Of a stretch of DNA of 64,000 nucleotides, positions 1 to 14,863 are shown in pieces. The stretch comes from Sceloporus undulatus (taxonomy: Eukaryota; Chordata; Lepidosauria; Squamata; Phrynosomatidae), in NCBI RefSeq assembly GCF_019175285.1, contig NC_056524.1, positions 173,811,563-173,875,562 on the forward strand. The letters run 5' to 3'. Position 1 is the stretch's first letter. Each line of letters begins with the position of its first letter. The notes beneath the pieces were generated by a model. That model worked only from the letters and a program-made list of their open reading frames with translations. It did not search any database and was not told the origin of the DNA. The position numbers and the translations under genes were made by a program.

Positions 1-2546
1 GAAGTACTACTTAATTCAAGATGGGCAAGTGTTGTTGCATTTCTTCTCATTGATCTGACATTCAAAGCCCAACACTGTTCTTTTGTCTAGGACAAGTTGA
101 AGCAAAGCATTGGAGGGTACAGAAAGTGCCAACTGTTTCCTGAGGCCCAATGGCTCTTGGCAGGAAGGGAAAGGATAGGTTGCCAGTCAGAAAACGCGCC
201 AGCTGTCATGACTACCCAGGCAAAACTACTCACTTCATAAAAAAGGAACCAGAGGGAGCCATTGAGCAAGCAAATGGATGACTTACAACAGCATTTGCAG
301 GGGGCATTCTCCTTGTTATTATAATGGTTGATAATTAATTTGCTGTCTGTAGTTAAGGCCATGCACTCTTCTGTGTAGGCCAGCTGGTGATCCACAATTC
401 AAACGTATTTAACCAATTAGTTAGAACTGCAATCTTTAGTGGATGGTTTACTTGCTTGAGGCCAGAAATGAAGCACAGAACCTTTGTCCTTGCATAATAT
501 TTCTTTGTGGAATAAGCCCCGTTGGCTGGAGTTGTGAATAGCTATATTGAACTGCTTGCAGACCTCATCCTCATTATCTTCAGTGTCTATCTCACATATA
601 ACATTTCACCCTGGAGATCATCCCCATCATAGGCATTGCCAAGGCCCAAGTTGCTTAGGAGAGCGAAAAAGGAGATGGCTGTGGCTAGGACATCATATGT
701 CATGAGGCATATGAATAGGAGCTTTCCTGCCTCTTTTATCCTGTAGAGGGCATCTAGGCACTGCAAAATAGGGGCTAGGTGTGGTGGAATAGACTTCAAT
801 ATGCATTGGGTTGCCAATGTCACACAATTAGACTTTCTACCATGAAAACTATATTTGTCAAAACTTGCAAATGCCTAACAGAGATAGCCTTAACAAATGT
901 AGGCTACAATCCTTTACAAACTTACCTGTGAGTAATTAGATAAGTACGGTAGATGTGTTTAGGACTGAACTGTGAATGGATCAGACTTTTTTCGTAAGAC
1001 TAAAACCAGAACAATTTTATATCCAAGCAATTCACTACAAATGAGGGTGGGCTAGGAAGCTAGGGAATCACAAAAATGACTTTGGAGGACCTTGTGTGGC
1101 TCTCAGTCTTCATGTTTGCCACTCTTACGTTAGCTGGACCAGTACACCTATTAGAGACATCAAACTTTCAATTAGATATGAAATCATATTGCCCACTAGG
1201 GTTTGGTGAACTTTCTGCTTTGGCCAACTATTAGTAACTGCAATTGGAATTGAAATTAAAAAAAAAAAAAAAGGGGGGGGGGGTTGTCAGTCAACTGGCA
1301 AGCCACAACCTTGAGTTATTTTGGGAGATGGATTTCACAAAAGTAAGGGATGGACATACATTAGGCGCGGTGGCCTACAAATTCCACACGCCTGTTCAGA
1401 AGCTTATCATGAAAGGGAACACTGTCAGTATATAATTCTAGTCCCAACTGATTTATTTCATTTTTACTCATTCCATCATTCCTCCTGGAGTGGTCCAGCT
1501 GTTTGGATACCACAAAATCAGTTTGCAAGCTCTGAGACAGCAACAGTATAAGAGATTTACAGGGTGACAAAGTGAGACAGACATTAAATCAATTCAGATA
1601 GGTGGTGAAAGGAAAGAAGAGATTTAAAATGAAGAGATGATGCCCCCAAATAGCCTATTGCCAATAAGAGATAAGGAGTACTCTGATATGCAAATATCAT
1701 ATATTAATGTATGCATGACAGTAATCTTAGAGGGAAGCCCCAAAATTGCATCTGCCTCATCCCACATAAAACCATTAGGTAGCCCTGTTCTTTTTACTAC
1801 CTTTCTGTGTCTTACATACTACACTAGGATGTTCTGAATAGGCAGCAACTTACACCCCGTAATTAACATGAATGTCTGGCTATGGTTTGGGATGTGTGGG
1901 AGGAAGATTACTGTATTTGTTTCTTGACCTGCTCCAGGCCTCCACTGCGCGTTTAGCCATTTCACAGCTGGATTGGGGCTCAAACACTGGAGCTGTATGG
2001 CCTGAAACAGCCATAAATAGCACATATGTTTGACATAGGTTCAGAGGAGATTTGAGAATCTGGTGTTTTTGCATGTTGGCTGCAAACCCCCATGCTGTGT
2101 TTCAGTATATATTTTTGTATAGTGGCAAGAATCTGGGGTATGTAACTCAAAACAGCTTTTATCCAACATAGATGTTGGTATAGTTTTCAAGAGGAGATTG
2201 AGGTGCGTGTGTGTGTGTGTTCAAAGTTAAAAAACCAAGTATAATCCAGAGTCGTCTAGTGTTGATAGCATTTCAGCCAGGGACTTGGAAGATCCAGGTT
2301 CAGTTCCCTACTGAGTCAAGAAACTCAATGATGATGTTGTATCAGTCACACTCTCTCCACCTGATCTACCTTGCCATATTGTGCGAAAATAAAGCAGGGA
2401 GCATCTAAGTCTTCATAACTGCTTGGGGGGGAAGTGGCATAACTAACAATAAATAGTCATAACTAACAAATAAATAATCAACACCTTAGATTAGAGGTTA
2501 CATGTAATGAGTTACCTTGAGAATTAGTTACTTTTCCAGTAACCAT
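1..2546. other. non-coding stretch upstream of the visible OIT3 exons
   Basis: By position this should be OIT3 intron, because two downstream OIT3 exons lie on the plus strand and no upstream exon could be found here. I see no recognisable gene. It holds a homopurine run of 15 A followed by 12 G at 1258-1284, a short GT run near 2207-2220, and a degenerate tRNA-SINE-like stretch at about 2265-2410 with 'cagtcacactctctccacctg'-type text. Short open frames on the minus strand at 87-395 and 587-823 match nothing I know and are broken on either side. Confidence 0.4.
1258..1284 (+). repeat. poly-A/poly-G homopurine run
   Basis: Fifteen A followed directly by twelve G. A simple-sequence tract, prone to length error in sequencing. 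Confidence 0.9.
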
Positions 2547-2972
2547 GGCCTCATTCTCACTACCTTTTAAACCGGATCATGGTTTGGTTTGAACTGATTT
2601 AAACAACCATGGTTCCCACTTAATCCGGATCGCTGCAGTGATTCCAAAAGGGGGCCCATGCTCTAGACCCATTTAACCTGCATCTTTTTGATGCTGTTTT
2701 TTTCCCCTGCTTCTTTTTCAATAAATCGATTCCACGCAAGTGTGACTCACAAGCGGATCATAATCGATTCAAATTTCCCCTTTGGCCAGCTGGAACCAAT
2801 TCATTTCGAATCAGTTCATGTATGAATGGGAACCATAAGTAGGTTATTTTGATTCAATTCCATGACAGAAAATGTGATTGGAGCAAATGTAGTGGGAACC
2901 ATGATCCAATGTCAAGTTGATCCATCGATTTAGATCGGAGACCGATTTAACTGTCAGTGGGAATGAGGTCCA
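2547..2972. mobile_element. non-autonomous DNA element with terminal inverted repeats
   Basis: The left end reads 'ggcctcattctcactacc' and the right end 'cagtgggaatgaggtcc', which are inverted copies. Between them are several short palindromic words built on ATCGATT, ATCCGGAT and AACCATGG. No coding capacity. The same end type (GAATGAGG-like) occurs in the larger element at 6473-7465, so the two may be one family. The superfamily could not be assigned. Confidence 0.55.
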
Positions 2973-3441
2973 GGGTTTTGTTTGTTTGCTTGTTTGTTTG
3001 TTTTGCCTGTAATGGCTGGGGCCACTGCTTTCCAGTGTAAAGGGATCCAGGTGAGCACCAGAACTTGTTTCTGCCAAAAGGCAGATATTTGGGGAGCAGT
3101 GGTGTCACGGGGCGTTCCGCACCCTTCCTAGTAAAGCCTCTACAGGATAGTCCAGGCAAAAGAGTCCAATCACAACTAAATGATGATCATGGGAGATCAA
3201 ATATCATTGTCCTGTATTGTTCCTGTATTAATATTAACAGCAAGGTACTAGCAATGAGTTACTTTTTTAGCAGTTAGTTACTTTTTGGAATGCAGTAAGA
3301 GTAACAAGTGTTACCAAACACCTGTTGGGTGATAAGTATAAAAGGTAGCATGACTAGTGCCATAACAGTCTAATTCTGTTCCAGGTGCCTGAATAACTGC
3401 TTGTTTTTCCCATTTAAAAGTCAGACCATGTCTTGAAGAGT

Positions 3442-3599
3442 TTGTTGTTACTGTGTTCCTTCCAGTAATTTCTGACTTATGTCAAACCTAAAGTGAACAT
3501 GTCATGAGGTTTTCTTGGCAAGATTTGTTCAAAGGAAGTTTGATGTTGCCTCTGAGACTAAGAGCATGTGACTTGCCCAATGTATTTTAACCCATGGCC
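3442..3599 (-). mobile_element. tRNA-type SINE (CAA-tail family), 5'-truncated
   Basis: Antisense copy. It starts with the complement of the CAA-rich tail ('gttgttactgtgttccttc'), then 'aatttctgacttatg', 'ggttttcttggcaagattt' and 'gtgacttgcccaatg', the same order as the fuller copies at 15902 and 34122. The tRNA-like head is missing. Confidence 0.75.
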
Positions 3600-3725
3600 G
3601 CAGTCTTGTGGCACCTTAAACACTAGCAAATTTATTGTGACATAAACTCCAGATAACAGAAGAACATCCTTCACAGCAATATATATTTTCCCCTGCCTAG
3701 GTGTATCTGCAACAGCAACAGACTT
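3600..3725. mobile_element. fragment of a 'cagtcttgtggcacctta' repeat
   Basis: Begins 'gcagtcttgtggcacctta' and abuts the SINE at 3442-3599. Related text occurs at about 29359-29430 and about 32660-32770 in this window. I know it as a common reptile interspersed repeat but cannot assign its class. Confidence 0.4.
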
Positions 3726-4482
3726 TGTTTCTAGGTAGGTGTGTTTTGTTTGAAAATGATATACACCTAAGGATGGGGGGGGGAATAGTTAAGTACTAAT
3801 GCATGAACCCCTTTCTTCCCTCTCATGTCTTGGATAAACAATTCATAAGCTGTTTATTCCAAAAGTCCAAGTATTAAGGACAATTATGTCCAGGAGAAGA
3901 GCACAGAAGTCCATGTGACTTTTGCCTTCCCTTTTCCACTTTACTACATTTTATAATATTCAAAGTCCACATTCCTGAGATTAGATTGTTGGAGAGAAAT
4001 GTCCTAGGCTGTGTTACAATTCACCACAAAACCAGATGTTTTTCTCTTTGAAAAGACTAGTTGCTGAAAAATAACAAAATCTTTCCATTAATCTCCAATT
4101 GCAGCATTTTTATGTCTTTTGCATCTTATGTTTTTAAAGGGTTTTTTTTAGGGGGGATAGGGTTTTGCAATGCTCACTCTACTTTATTTAAATCAGACCC
4201 ACTTATTTAAATTCTGGTTTAAATTGAATGAGAACCAGAGACCTTACATTGTTCACTGAGATTGAAATGATTTTTTTTCTTTAAAAAATGATTTCTTGAA
4301 TCATTCATCTGTTGATATAATAAATTCCAAACCCCCATAAATACAATCTCAGGTTCAAAATCAGCAATAATAGATAAGAAAGAGGCAGAAATAGCTGTTG
4401 GGAGAGTGTTAGACTGAAGATCAAAAGGCCCCTGGTTGAATCCCAAATTTCAGAAACTGATGTTTTCTTCCAGATTTTTTGA

Positions 4483-5007
4483 GATCCAACATGGTGTTGT
4501 GGTTTGAACATTGGACTAAGGGGATTATCACATGGAGGCACTTACATGGGCAAAACCTTGCAGAACTGTTTCAGAAGCACGAAGGTGGGATCATCCGTTG
4601 CGCTTCTCAAACATAATTGAGGCTTCCCATTTTCTTTCCATCGATGAAGTGTTCGTGGAGAAGCCATTTTATTAATAACAGGATATCCCGTTATTCAAAA
4701 AATGGCTTCTCTGTGAACATTTCATCGACGGAAGGAAAGTGGGAAGCCTCAATTATGTTTTAGAAGTGTGACTGACGATCCCACCTTCGCGCTTCTGAAA
4801 CAGTTCTGCAACGTTTCGCCCACATAAGTGCCTTTGTGTGATAATCACAAGACTCTGGAGATCAGAGTTCGATTCTCTGCTCTACCATGGAACCCCCTGG
4901 GTGACCTTGGATGATTCACACATTTTCAGCTCCAGAAAACCCCATGACAGGAACACCCTTAGGGTCACCGTAAGTCAGAAAGGACTTGAAGGCACACAAC
5001 AGCAACA
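4483..5007 (+). mobile_element. tRNA-type SINE split by a foldback element
   Basis: The sense head is at 4483-4520 ('tggtgttgtggtttgaac', 'attggactaag'). The element resumes at 4849 with 'actctggagatcagagttcg', 'gtgaccttgg', 'gtcagaaaggacttgaagg' and a 'cacacaacagcaacaa' tail. The intervening 4521-4848 is an inserted inverted-repeat element. Confidence 0.85.
4521..4848. mobile_element. 328-bp foldback (MITE-like) element inserted in a SINE
   Basis: Almost the whole element is a palindrome. The left arm starts 'gggattatcacatggaggc' and the right arm ends 'gcctttgtgtgataatcac'; the arms meet at a short loop around 4675-4690 ('ttattaataacaggatatc'). Each arm is roughly 150 nt and carries matching words such as 'gcttcccattttctttcc' and 'ggaaagtgggaagcctc'. 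A 3-bp direct repeat AAG flanks it (4518-4520 and 4849-4851). It has no coding capacity. The GATTATCAC end resembles the element at 55731. Confidence 0.85.
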
Positions 5008-5574
5008 AAGATAAGAGAACCAAATACGCCTGCACAAGGATGTTGATTTCCAAAGCAGGCAGTGTAATTGTTTGCAAGCAGATTTTTTCCTGGTTTTTGA
5101 AAGAATGATAACAGGCTGTCCCAGCCTATATGTCACCTCTAATGTCCAGTGGTGTCGTGGTGAATTTTGAAGCACAAGATTTCACCAGGACAGCCTCTAT
5201 ATTAAAATTTTCAGTAGTATTGTTATTATGTAATTGTGCATTTTGTAATTATGCAATTATAGCTTCCTATTTTTTTTAATTTAAAAAAACCACCAATCAT
5301 GAAGCAGGAGGCAGAGCAAACTGGATGGTGTAAATGCTACTGCTTTATTTCAAGTGTGAGATAGCAAACACAAGAAGTAACAGCACTGATGTGCAAATGG
5401 AATGAAGGTGGGAAAGAGTGCACTCTCATTCTGCTATCTTTCTGAGAATAGGAGAAGTGATAAGCACCAACATCTCAAGGCATTGACAGTGTAAGCAAGT
5501 AAAACCCCTTTTTGTTCCAGCAGGCCTTTGAGAATGGCTTTTTTCATGGGAATCAAGCCTTGCATAATGTGCTA

Positions 5575-5800
5575 GAATTTTAGTTGTTGTTTTTGACATT
5601 GTTTTGATTTGTCTTAACTGGTTTTAAATTTTATGATATGGTTTAATTGCTTTTTAACTTTAAGATGCTGACAATTTTTAACTGTTTGTTTTAACTGTTG
5701 TAAGCCACCTTGCATTCCAAATTGGGCAAAGGGTGAGATGATGACGATGATGAAGATGATGGTGGTGATAATGATGATGTTGTGCTTGGCTGGAATTCAC
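5575..5800 (+). mobile_element. LINE 3' end (CR1/L3-like) with GAT-rich tail
   Basis: T-rich 3' UTR text ends in 'taactgttgtaagccacctt', the usual end of L3/CR1-type 3' UTRs, followed by a degenerate (GATGAT)n tract at about 5735-5780. No coding part remains. Confidence 0.55.
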
Positions 5801-5826
5801 TGTTGCAGTTACAGATGTGTAATATA

Positions 5827-6020
5827 GAGAACCAGTGTGGAGTGCTGATTTGAGCATTGGACTAGGACCTTGGAGATTAGGTTACAGTTTCTCTCTTGGC
5901 CATGGAAACACACTGGCTGGCCTTGGTGAGTCACACTCTCTCAGCCTCAAAAAGCCCTGTGATTCATCCCCCTTAGGGTCACCATAAATTGGAAAGGACT
6001 TGAAGCCACACAACAACAAT
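5827..6020 (+). mobile_element. tRNA-type SINE (CAA-tail family), near full length
   Basis: Sense copy with 'gagaaccagtgtggagtg', 'gcattggactaggacc', 'ggccatggaaacacactgg', 'gtcacactctctcagcctc', 'ttagggtcaccataaattgg' and a 'cacacaacaacaat' tail. Confidence 0.88.
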
Positions 6021-6104
6021 CTAGAGTATCTCATTTGTAGCTGATTTGTATTTACAGTCCCTACGTATTCATGATCATAAAAGCCCCCAATCCTGCTTTA
6101 CCAG

Positions 6105-6311
6105 GCATTACTCAGGAGATCTGTGCTCTTATTGACTCAGATGCAGCATACTGATGTTTCCATTCCCTTCCTGCCAATGGTCTCTCCACAGGGATCCTGT
6201 TTCTGATTCTTGCATAGAGATTACTGGTGTGAGGAGTTGGAAATGTCAATACACTGTACTTTACTTGACAGGAGAAGAGACCCCCATTGTTTGCAGTGGC
6301 TGCTGCCTGGA
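6105..6311 (+). mobile_element. inverted-repeat DNA element, same family as 57757-57982
   Basis: Shares 'agatgcagcatactgatgtt', 'gttggaaatgtcaatacac' and 'cattgtttgcagtggctgc' with the better-preserved copy at 57757-57982. The left terminal repeat is eroded here. Open frames crossing it on both strands are by-products of the repeat. Confidence 0.65.
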
Positions 6312-6472
6312 TTGGGAGTGGGTGGACCAAGAGACATGACGTACTAAAGGTGTTTCCAGACTCATTGAAAGTCCTAGATTTTGTTCCTGTTCTTTCCAAT
6401 CTTATACAGGGATAAAAATAAACTGACTTGTGGAGATGGTTGTACTGGGAGCTGACAGAAAATATTTTGGGG

Positions 6473-7465
6473 CCTCACTCACACTACGTTTTGAACCGGT
6501 TTGGAAAACAGTTTAAAAGGGGGTAGTTCACACTTGTGTCAGTTTTTACCGACCCGAATTCAGGGGGCAGCAACACAAATCCCCCTTAACCCAGTTCTTT
6601 TGAAACTGAGGCATTTACCATGCTTTTTTTCCCCAAAAGAACTGGGTTATTTTAGGAAGCCACCAATGGGAACACACTACCAATCCAATTTGGGGCACCC
6701 ATGAGGGAGGGGCAATGGGAAGAGGACGGGCAGAGGGGTGGAACACACTTATCCTACAGGTCTTGGCAAACCACCATTGTTTTTCACCTTTTGGTGCTCG
6801 CGGTTTCATGGCTGAAGATACTGACTCTTTAAATCCTGTGAATTTAAATTTCCTGTGCTGTCAAGTTGTCCCTTTAAATCACCATGCAGCTGTTTTCTGC
6901 TTCTGCCGGTGAATTGGTTCCCTTTTCTCTGTTGGCCAGAGGTTGAGAAAGTTGAGGAGGGGGTTCCTTGGGGGGGCATGGTGCGGCGTAATTTTTTTTT
7001 AAAAAAATACTTTGACGTTTTCTATGCACCATTGCATTTGCATGGATTCGCCAGGGGGTTCGTGGGTGGCATGAGGGATTCTTCCTTGGCATGCATGGAT
7101 TCATAGGTGCCATGGGGGATTCTTCCTTGCCATAGATGGATTTGACAGTGCCATGGAGGATTCTTTCCTGCCATGCATGGATTTTGCGTAACAATGCTTT
7201 AAAAATGTGCGATTGCTGTTTATTGTTGACAAGAACTGTGATATGTCACAGAGATGAAGATGCACGTCACTTGATGACAGTTTTTTAAAAAAATACCAGC
7301 TATGATAGCCATTTTGAATCAGTTCCAAATTAAATGTGAATGTGAAATGGGTTAAATTACCACGGAGAGCTTCAATTGAGGCAAGTATGGTCTGAGCATT
7401 TATTCTGTATCAAATAGATGGAGCAATTTGAACCAATCCAGCATAAAAACGTAAGTGTGAATGAG
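6473..7465. mobile_element. roughly 1-kb DNA element with terminal inverted repeats, ends at a gap
   Basis: The left end 'ctcactcacactacgtttt' and the right end 'aaaaacgtaagtgtgaatgag' are inverted copies. Internal inverted pieces include 'aacccagttcttttg' and 'caaaagaactgggtt' (about 6590-6650). It contains a minisatellite at 7070-7191. The right end runs into the N gap at 7466. No transposase frame was recognised, so it is probably non-autonomous. Confidence 0.6.
7070..7191 (+). repeat. minisatellite, about 41-bp unit, three copies
   Basis: Three consecutive units of 41, 41 and 40 nt, each with the pattern GCCATG-GGGATTCTTCCTT-GCCATGCATGGATT, plus a weaker partial unit to the left. It lies inside the TIR element at 6473-7465. 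Confidence 0.75.
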
Positions 7466-7475
7466 NNNNNNNNNN
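7466..7475. other. assembly gap (10 N)
   Basis: Ten consecutive N. The true gap length is unknown. It sits at the right terminus of a TIR element. Confidence 0.99.
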
Positions 7476-8474
7476 GCCTGGGATACACAAAATGTGTATG
7501 GATATCCAAAATGAAATTGGGGAAAAAAAAACAAGAATGAAAGCTGGGATTTTCTAGTCTTTTTAACCAGTCTAGATGTTCCCTAAGTTTCTGGCCAATA
7601 ATAACAACAACAACAACAGCAAGAACAACAGAGGATGAAAATTATGTGAACCCTGGCTCTAAAATACACCTGCCAGCATCAGAGGCAATGTGCCTCTGAA
7701 CAGCAGGTGCTGGGAAACAGGAATAGGAGAGAAGCTATTGTGCAAATCATGGCATCACTTTCGCCACTTGGTAAACAGGAAGATGGGCTATAAGCAGGTA
7801 CTTAGTTTGATCCAGCGTGTGGCTCTTTTGTGCTTAGCTACACAACCCGTTTAACCTTAGCAATGTGAAATGGTAAGTCTGTACTTCATAAGCAGCAATC
7901 TCACTTTCAAAATGCTTTTAACTCTCTGAATAAACCATCATCTATCTCCAACTTTAGCATTTCCAGTTAACAACCCAGGCTCATGAGCAATGCCAAAACC
8001 CACATTACTGCACAGTAATTCTGTATAGCTGAGAAATCAAGGAAGGAAGGAAGAGGGGGAGACTCTCTGTGATGTGCTTTTGGTCCTTAGATTTTTGTAA
8101 ATTCTGATATTATGTTATGTGAAAGTCATGCTGAGATGCACCCTGATTTAGCTTGGTATTGTCTATACAGCTCTGTCCAAAAAGATGAACAGATAACCTA
8201 AATTGCCATTTGTTGTCTATTATGAGGACTCTGTGCATGTGCAGAGTGACAAGTTAAATGTGTGCTGACAAGAATCCTTGTTGCTGTGGACTTTTAAAAT
8301 TCTGGGCTTTTTAAATTCTGGAAGGATCATCTATTAGTTCCCCTCCCTCTCCATTCTCTGTTCTCAGATGACATGCCAGCATGGTGATACATACTGACCA
8401 GAGAGCCAACCTTCCTGCCCTTTTCTTGATGGCATGCAGTTGGATTTTTCCACCACATCTGTGAAACCCATTAA

Positions 8475-11824
<3,350 letters not shown>

Positions 11825-12031
11825 GTCTGTCTTGTGAACATGCTGTCCCACAGACACTGTCTCCTATTCTTCCTTAAACAGTGACAACAGTCACAGTTAG
11901 ACAAAATTCATGTAATTATTGTGGGGGGTTTTGTTGGTTTGTTTTTTTGCTGTTGAAAGCCTGTGATCCACTTTGTTGAGGTCAAAAGAGAGGCAGTCTG
12001 CATCCAAATGGTATTGGATGGTAATAATGGT

Positions 12032-12037
12032 ATTAAA
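12032..12037 (+). promoter_or_regulatory. candidate OIT3 poly(A) signal (ATTAAA)
   Basis: First common hexamer variant on the plus strand downstream of the OIT3 stop, about 210 nt away. No strong GT-rich element follows. AATAAA near 12847 or 14297 are alternatives. Confidence 0.3.
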
Positions 12038-12184
12038 TGATTACAATTACAAAAGCAAAATGGTACCCACTTCTGTTAGAAATGATTTATTCAAAAAGCA
12101 TACAGAATATTTAGATAATCAAAGTTCCATATAAATAGGAGTTCTGAGTTTTACAAGGCTACACTGAGATGTGGGACGTCGATG

Positions 12185-12535
12185 GGGTCTCTTTCATGCT
12201 AATAGCACTTTAATGCCATTTTGACATGGCTACGTCCTACAGAATTCAGGATTTGTAGTTTTCTGGTGTTAGGATTTTCTTCCAGAGAGTTCTTCTTCTT
12301 GATGTTGTTGTTGTTGTTCATCTTCAAGTCATTTCTGACTTAAGGAGACCCTAAAGCAGTTCTCCTTAGGGTCACCATCAATCGGAAGCAACTTGAAGGT
12401 AGACAACAACAAGAAAAGTCTTGCAGAGAATCCTAACTACATCAGAAAACTACAGATCCCACAATTCCATAGGATATAGCCTTGGCAAATTAAAGCAGCA
12501 TTATAGTACTACTGTTGTGTTGTGTGAAAGAGGTC
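12185..12535. mobile_element. hAT-like MITE carrying an inverted pair of SINE tails
   Basis: The outer arms are the 'aattcaggatttgtagtttt' family, with 'aatagcactttaatgccat' at left and 'agcattatagtactactg' at right. In the centre (about 12300-12413) are two SINE 3' ends pointing away from each other: 'gttgttgttgttgttcatc' with 'caagtcatttctgactt', then 'gggtcaccatcaatcgg' with 'cttgaaggtagacaacaaca'. Together they form one large hairpin. Confidence 0.6.
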
Positions 12536-12574
12536 CTAATTAAGGGACACTAGTTAGAGTTACCCACAAATGGA

Positions 12575-12695
12575 AAAATTGTGGCCCATCCAGATGTTTC
12601 ACCATTGCCCAAGATGGCTAGGAGAGATATATAACTGGTATAACTGGAGTTCAAGAACATCTGGAAGGCAACTGTTTCCCCAGCCCTGCAATATA
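12575..12695. mobile_element. short palindromic MITE ('ccagatgtt' family)
   Basis: Ends 'gtggcccatccagatgttt' and 'agaacatctggaaggcaac' are inverted. Same family as copies at 18440, 28612, 30335, 31365 and 39830, each about 110 bp and non-coding. Confidence 0.5.
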
Positions 12696-12699
12696 CCAC

Positions 12700-14860
12700 C
12701 AGCTTAAACTGGCACTTTATCATTTGTTAAGTGCTGAAATCAACACAACTGGTTTGGGTAGATCTGGACATTGTGAACCACTTGTTTCAACAGAAAAGTT
12801 CCTTTTTTTGGACTTCAGCTTACAGAATTCTGGAAACTGCAGTGCAAAAAATAAACTTTTTAAGTCTGTATTTCAACTTATGGAAAGATTAGACATCACA
12901 AAGAAATCTTCCAAGAGTGAGGTGAGCCAAGGACACAGTAATTTGCAATCCAGAGAATTGCTGAGACCTTCTATAACATCACATTTACATGCACATATCC
13001 AAATGTCAGCATGGCTGAGTTCACCTTGCCTGTAAAAGATGGCAGTGTAACCACTGAAGCTGACAAGATGGTTCTGAGTTACTGAATTTACTGAAGAGGA
13101 AACAGTGACATTTAGTTCTTGTTCTTTCTACAGTATTTTTTTAAAAAATACTTTGAGGGTGAATTTGGGAATCTACCAAAATAGTCCTGATTTTACACTG
13201 GGTCTTATTCTGTCCCCTAGAAGTTGTCACTGCACTTTCTCTCTAAAATTTGGGGGATCTTTGAGAAAGGAGTAGATGCAAGTCTAAAGCCCAGTTTGCA
13301 CTCTTTCTCGGCAATAATTCAGACATGTACAGTATGCATCCAAAGTATATCACCTGTGGATGGGGGGGGGATGTTTGGAAGCAAATGCTGATGATTACAG
13401 TGATCAAAATGACACCTATTTTAGCTTGCCAAATAGGTGTTGGTAAAAGCTGTACCATGGATTATACCAGACAAGTTTTGATATCCTTCTGGTGTTCCTT
13501 TTAACCCTTTCTTGGTTCACAGAGCATTTAGCTTGTGCATTTTTTTTTTTTTGATCAGCCAGCTGTTGTTCTGTTGTCATGCACAATTATAGTGAACAGT
13601 TTAAAACGATGTTGACAGGATAGCAAACTGAAGAACACAGCAAGCATTCCTCTTGAGGGAGGGTACACAGATCTCAGAATAGCATGCCGTGTGAAAACAG
13701 GGAAGAAATGTGCTTTAGTTATGGGGTCATGGGGAAGAATCAAAGACGCAAGGCAAGTATAGTGCAATAGTGTATTCAAACAATGTAGGCACTATTACTG
13801 CAATGCAAGAACTTGGAGAGTTTCAGAAAATCACAAGTTCAGTAGTGAGATTTAGTTGCAGCAGGTTATGCTTTGAATAGGAATTTCAGTGCTTTTTAAC
13901 CAAAAAAATTTTTTTCACAATCAAAATGGGCAAAATGTGAGTGACATTTCTATTTGGAACAATGACAGTTTGATAAAAACCAAAAGCACAAAATGCAGTA
14001 ATCTGCAATGTCTAAGGGATACATTTTGGAAGAATAGTGATTTTAAATATATATATGGTTATACTACCTGATGTTGTAAAATAATAGTAATTATAAGTAG
14101 CTAGAACTGACCTTCAAAAATGTTATTGGCAATCTCTAATGTTGTTTTGAACTATATATGTAATTTAATAGAAGTTAGTTTTACAACTGCCTGAAGGTTA
14201 AACTTTGCTCACACTCAGTATAACATTGATTCTTTCTTGTTGGTTTTGGGGGTACATAATGTGGTTTTTTAAACGTGATTTTATGTCTTCATGGAAATAA
14301 AATTAATGACCATTTTAAGACTTGTCTTTCTTCCTTTTTTGCTGCAAAGGAAAATTTCCTCAAATTCACATTCTATGTGCTGTTAAGCAGTGCTGTGATC
14401 CCAGATTGTTTTTCCACTAGTGTGGGGTGGCTCTGCAGCATTTGAAAAACTATGGCAGAGGCAAGTCCCTGGCAAAAGTGGTAGGTTTGTGATGCATATA
14501 TTTGTTGCAGAGGTTATCAACACCCTCATCCCACAATGTCTGTATCCTTTGTTATGTCTACACATCTCAGTCGGTCTCCATGGAGGGTTGGCATTAAGTC
14601 AAGCAGGTTGTTCTAAGAAGGTGATAAAAGTCATCAGATGGAACAGACAAGGGTGTCGGGCTGAGACATCTTCCCACTTTCCATTCCAATCCCGATCTTA
14701 CTTTACAAGCTGCAAATTAATGCATTTCGGGTAGTAGTCAACCGCACCCTGAATTTCACAGTTGTCAAAATTGCACCTGTTTTGAGGATAGAAGGCTGAA
14801 CCTCTTCTAGCCAAGGGCCATGCAAAGCCAGAGCTGTCACTGTCAGGGAGCTTGATGCTC
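12700..14860. other. interval between the convergent OIT3 and PLA2G12B
   Basis: No gene recognised. It must hold the 3' UTR ends of both genes. Candidate minus-strand ATTAAA for PLA2G12B is at about 14163-14168 and a plus-strand AATAAA lies at about 14297. Open frames here are short and unlike known proteins. Confidence 0.4.
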
Positions 14861-14863
14861 ACC

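Noticed and set aside
87-395. Minus-strand 102-codon frame with a Cys cluster
   Set aside because: No homology recognised and no supporting exon structure.
587-823. Minus-strand 78-codon frame with hydrophobic stretches
   Set aside because: No splice signals, no family recognised, and the frame closes on both sides. Not called as a gene.
7035-7191. Regular repeat units that might suggest a CRISPR array
   Set aside because: Units are contiguous with no unique spacers. This is a minisatellite in a eukaryotic element.
14698-14863. Minus-strand frame downstream of the PLA2G12B stop
   Set aside because: It is in a different frame from exon 4 and lies in the 3' UTR; no conservation is known.
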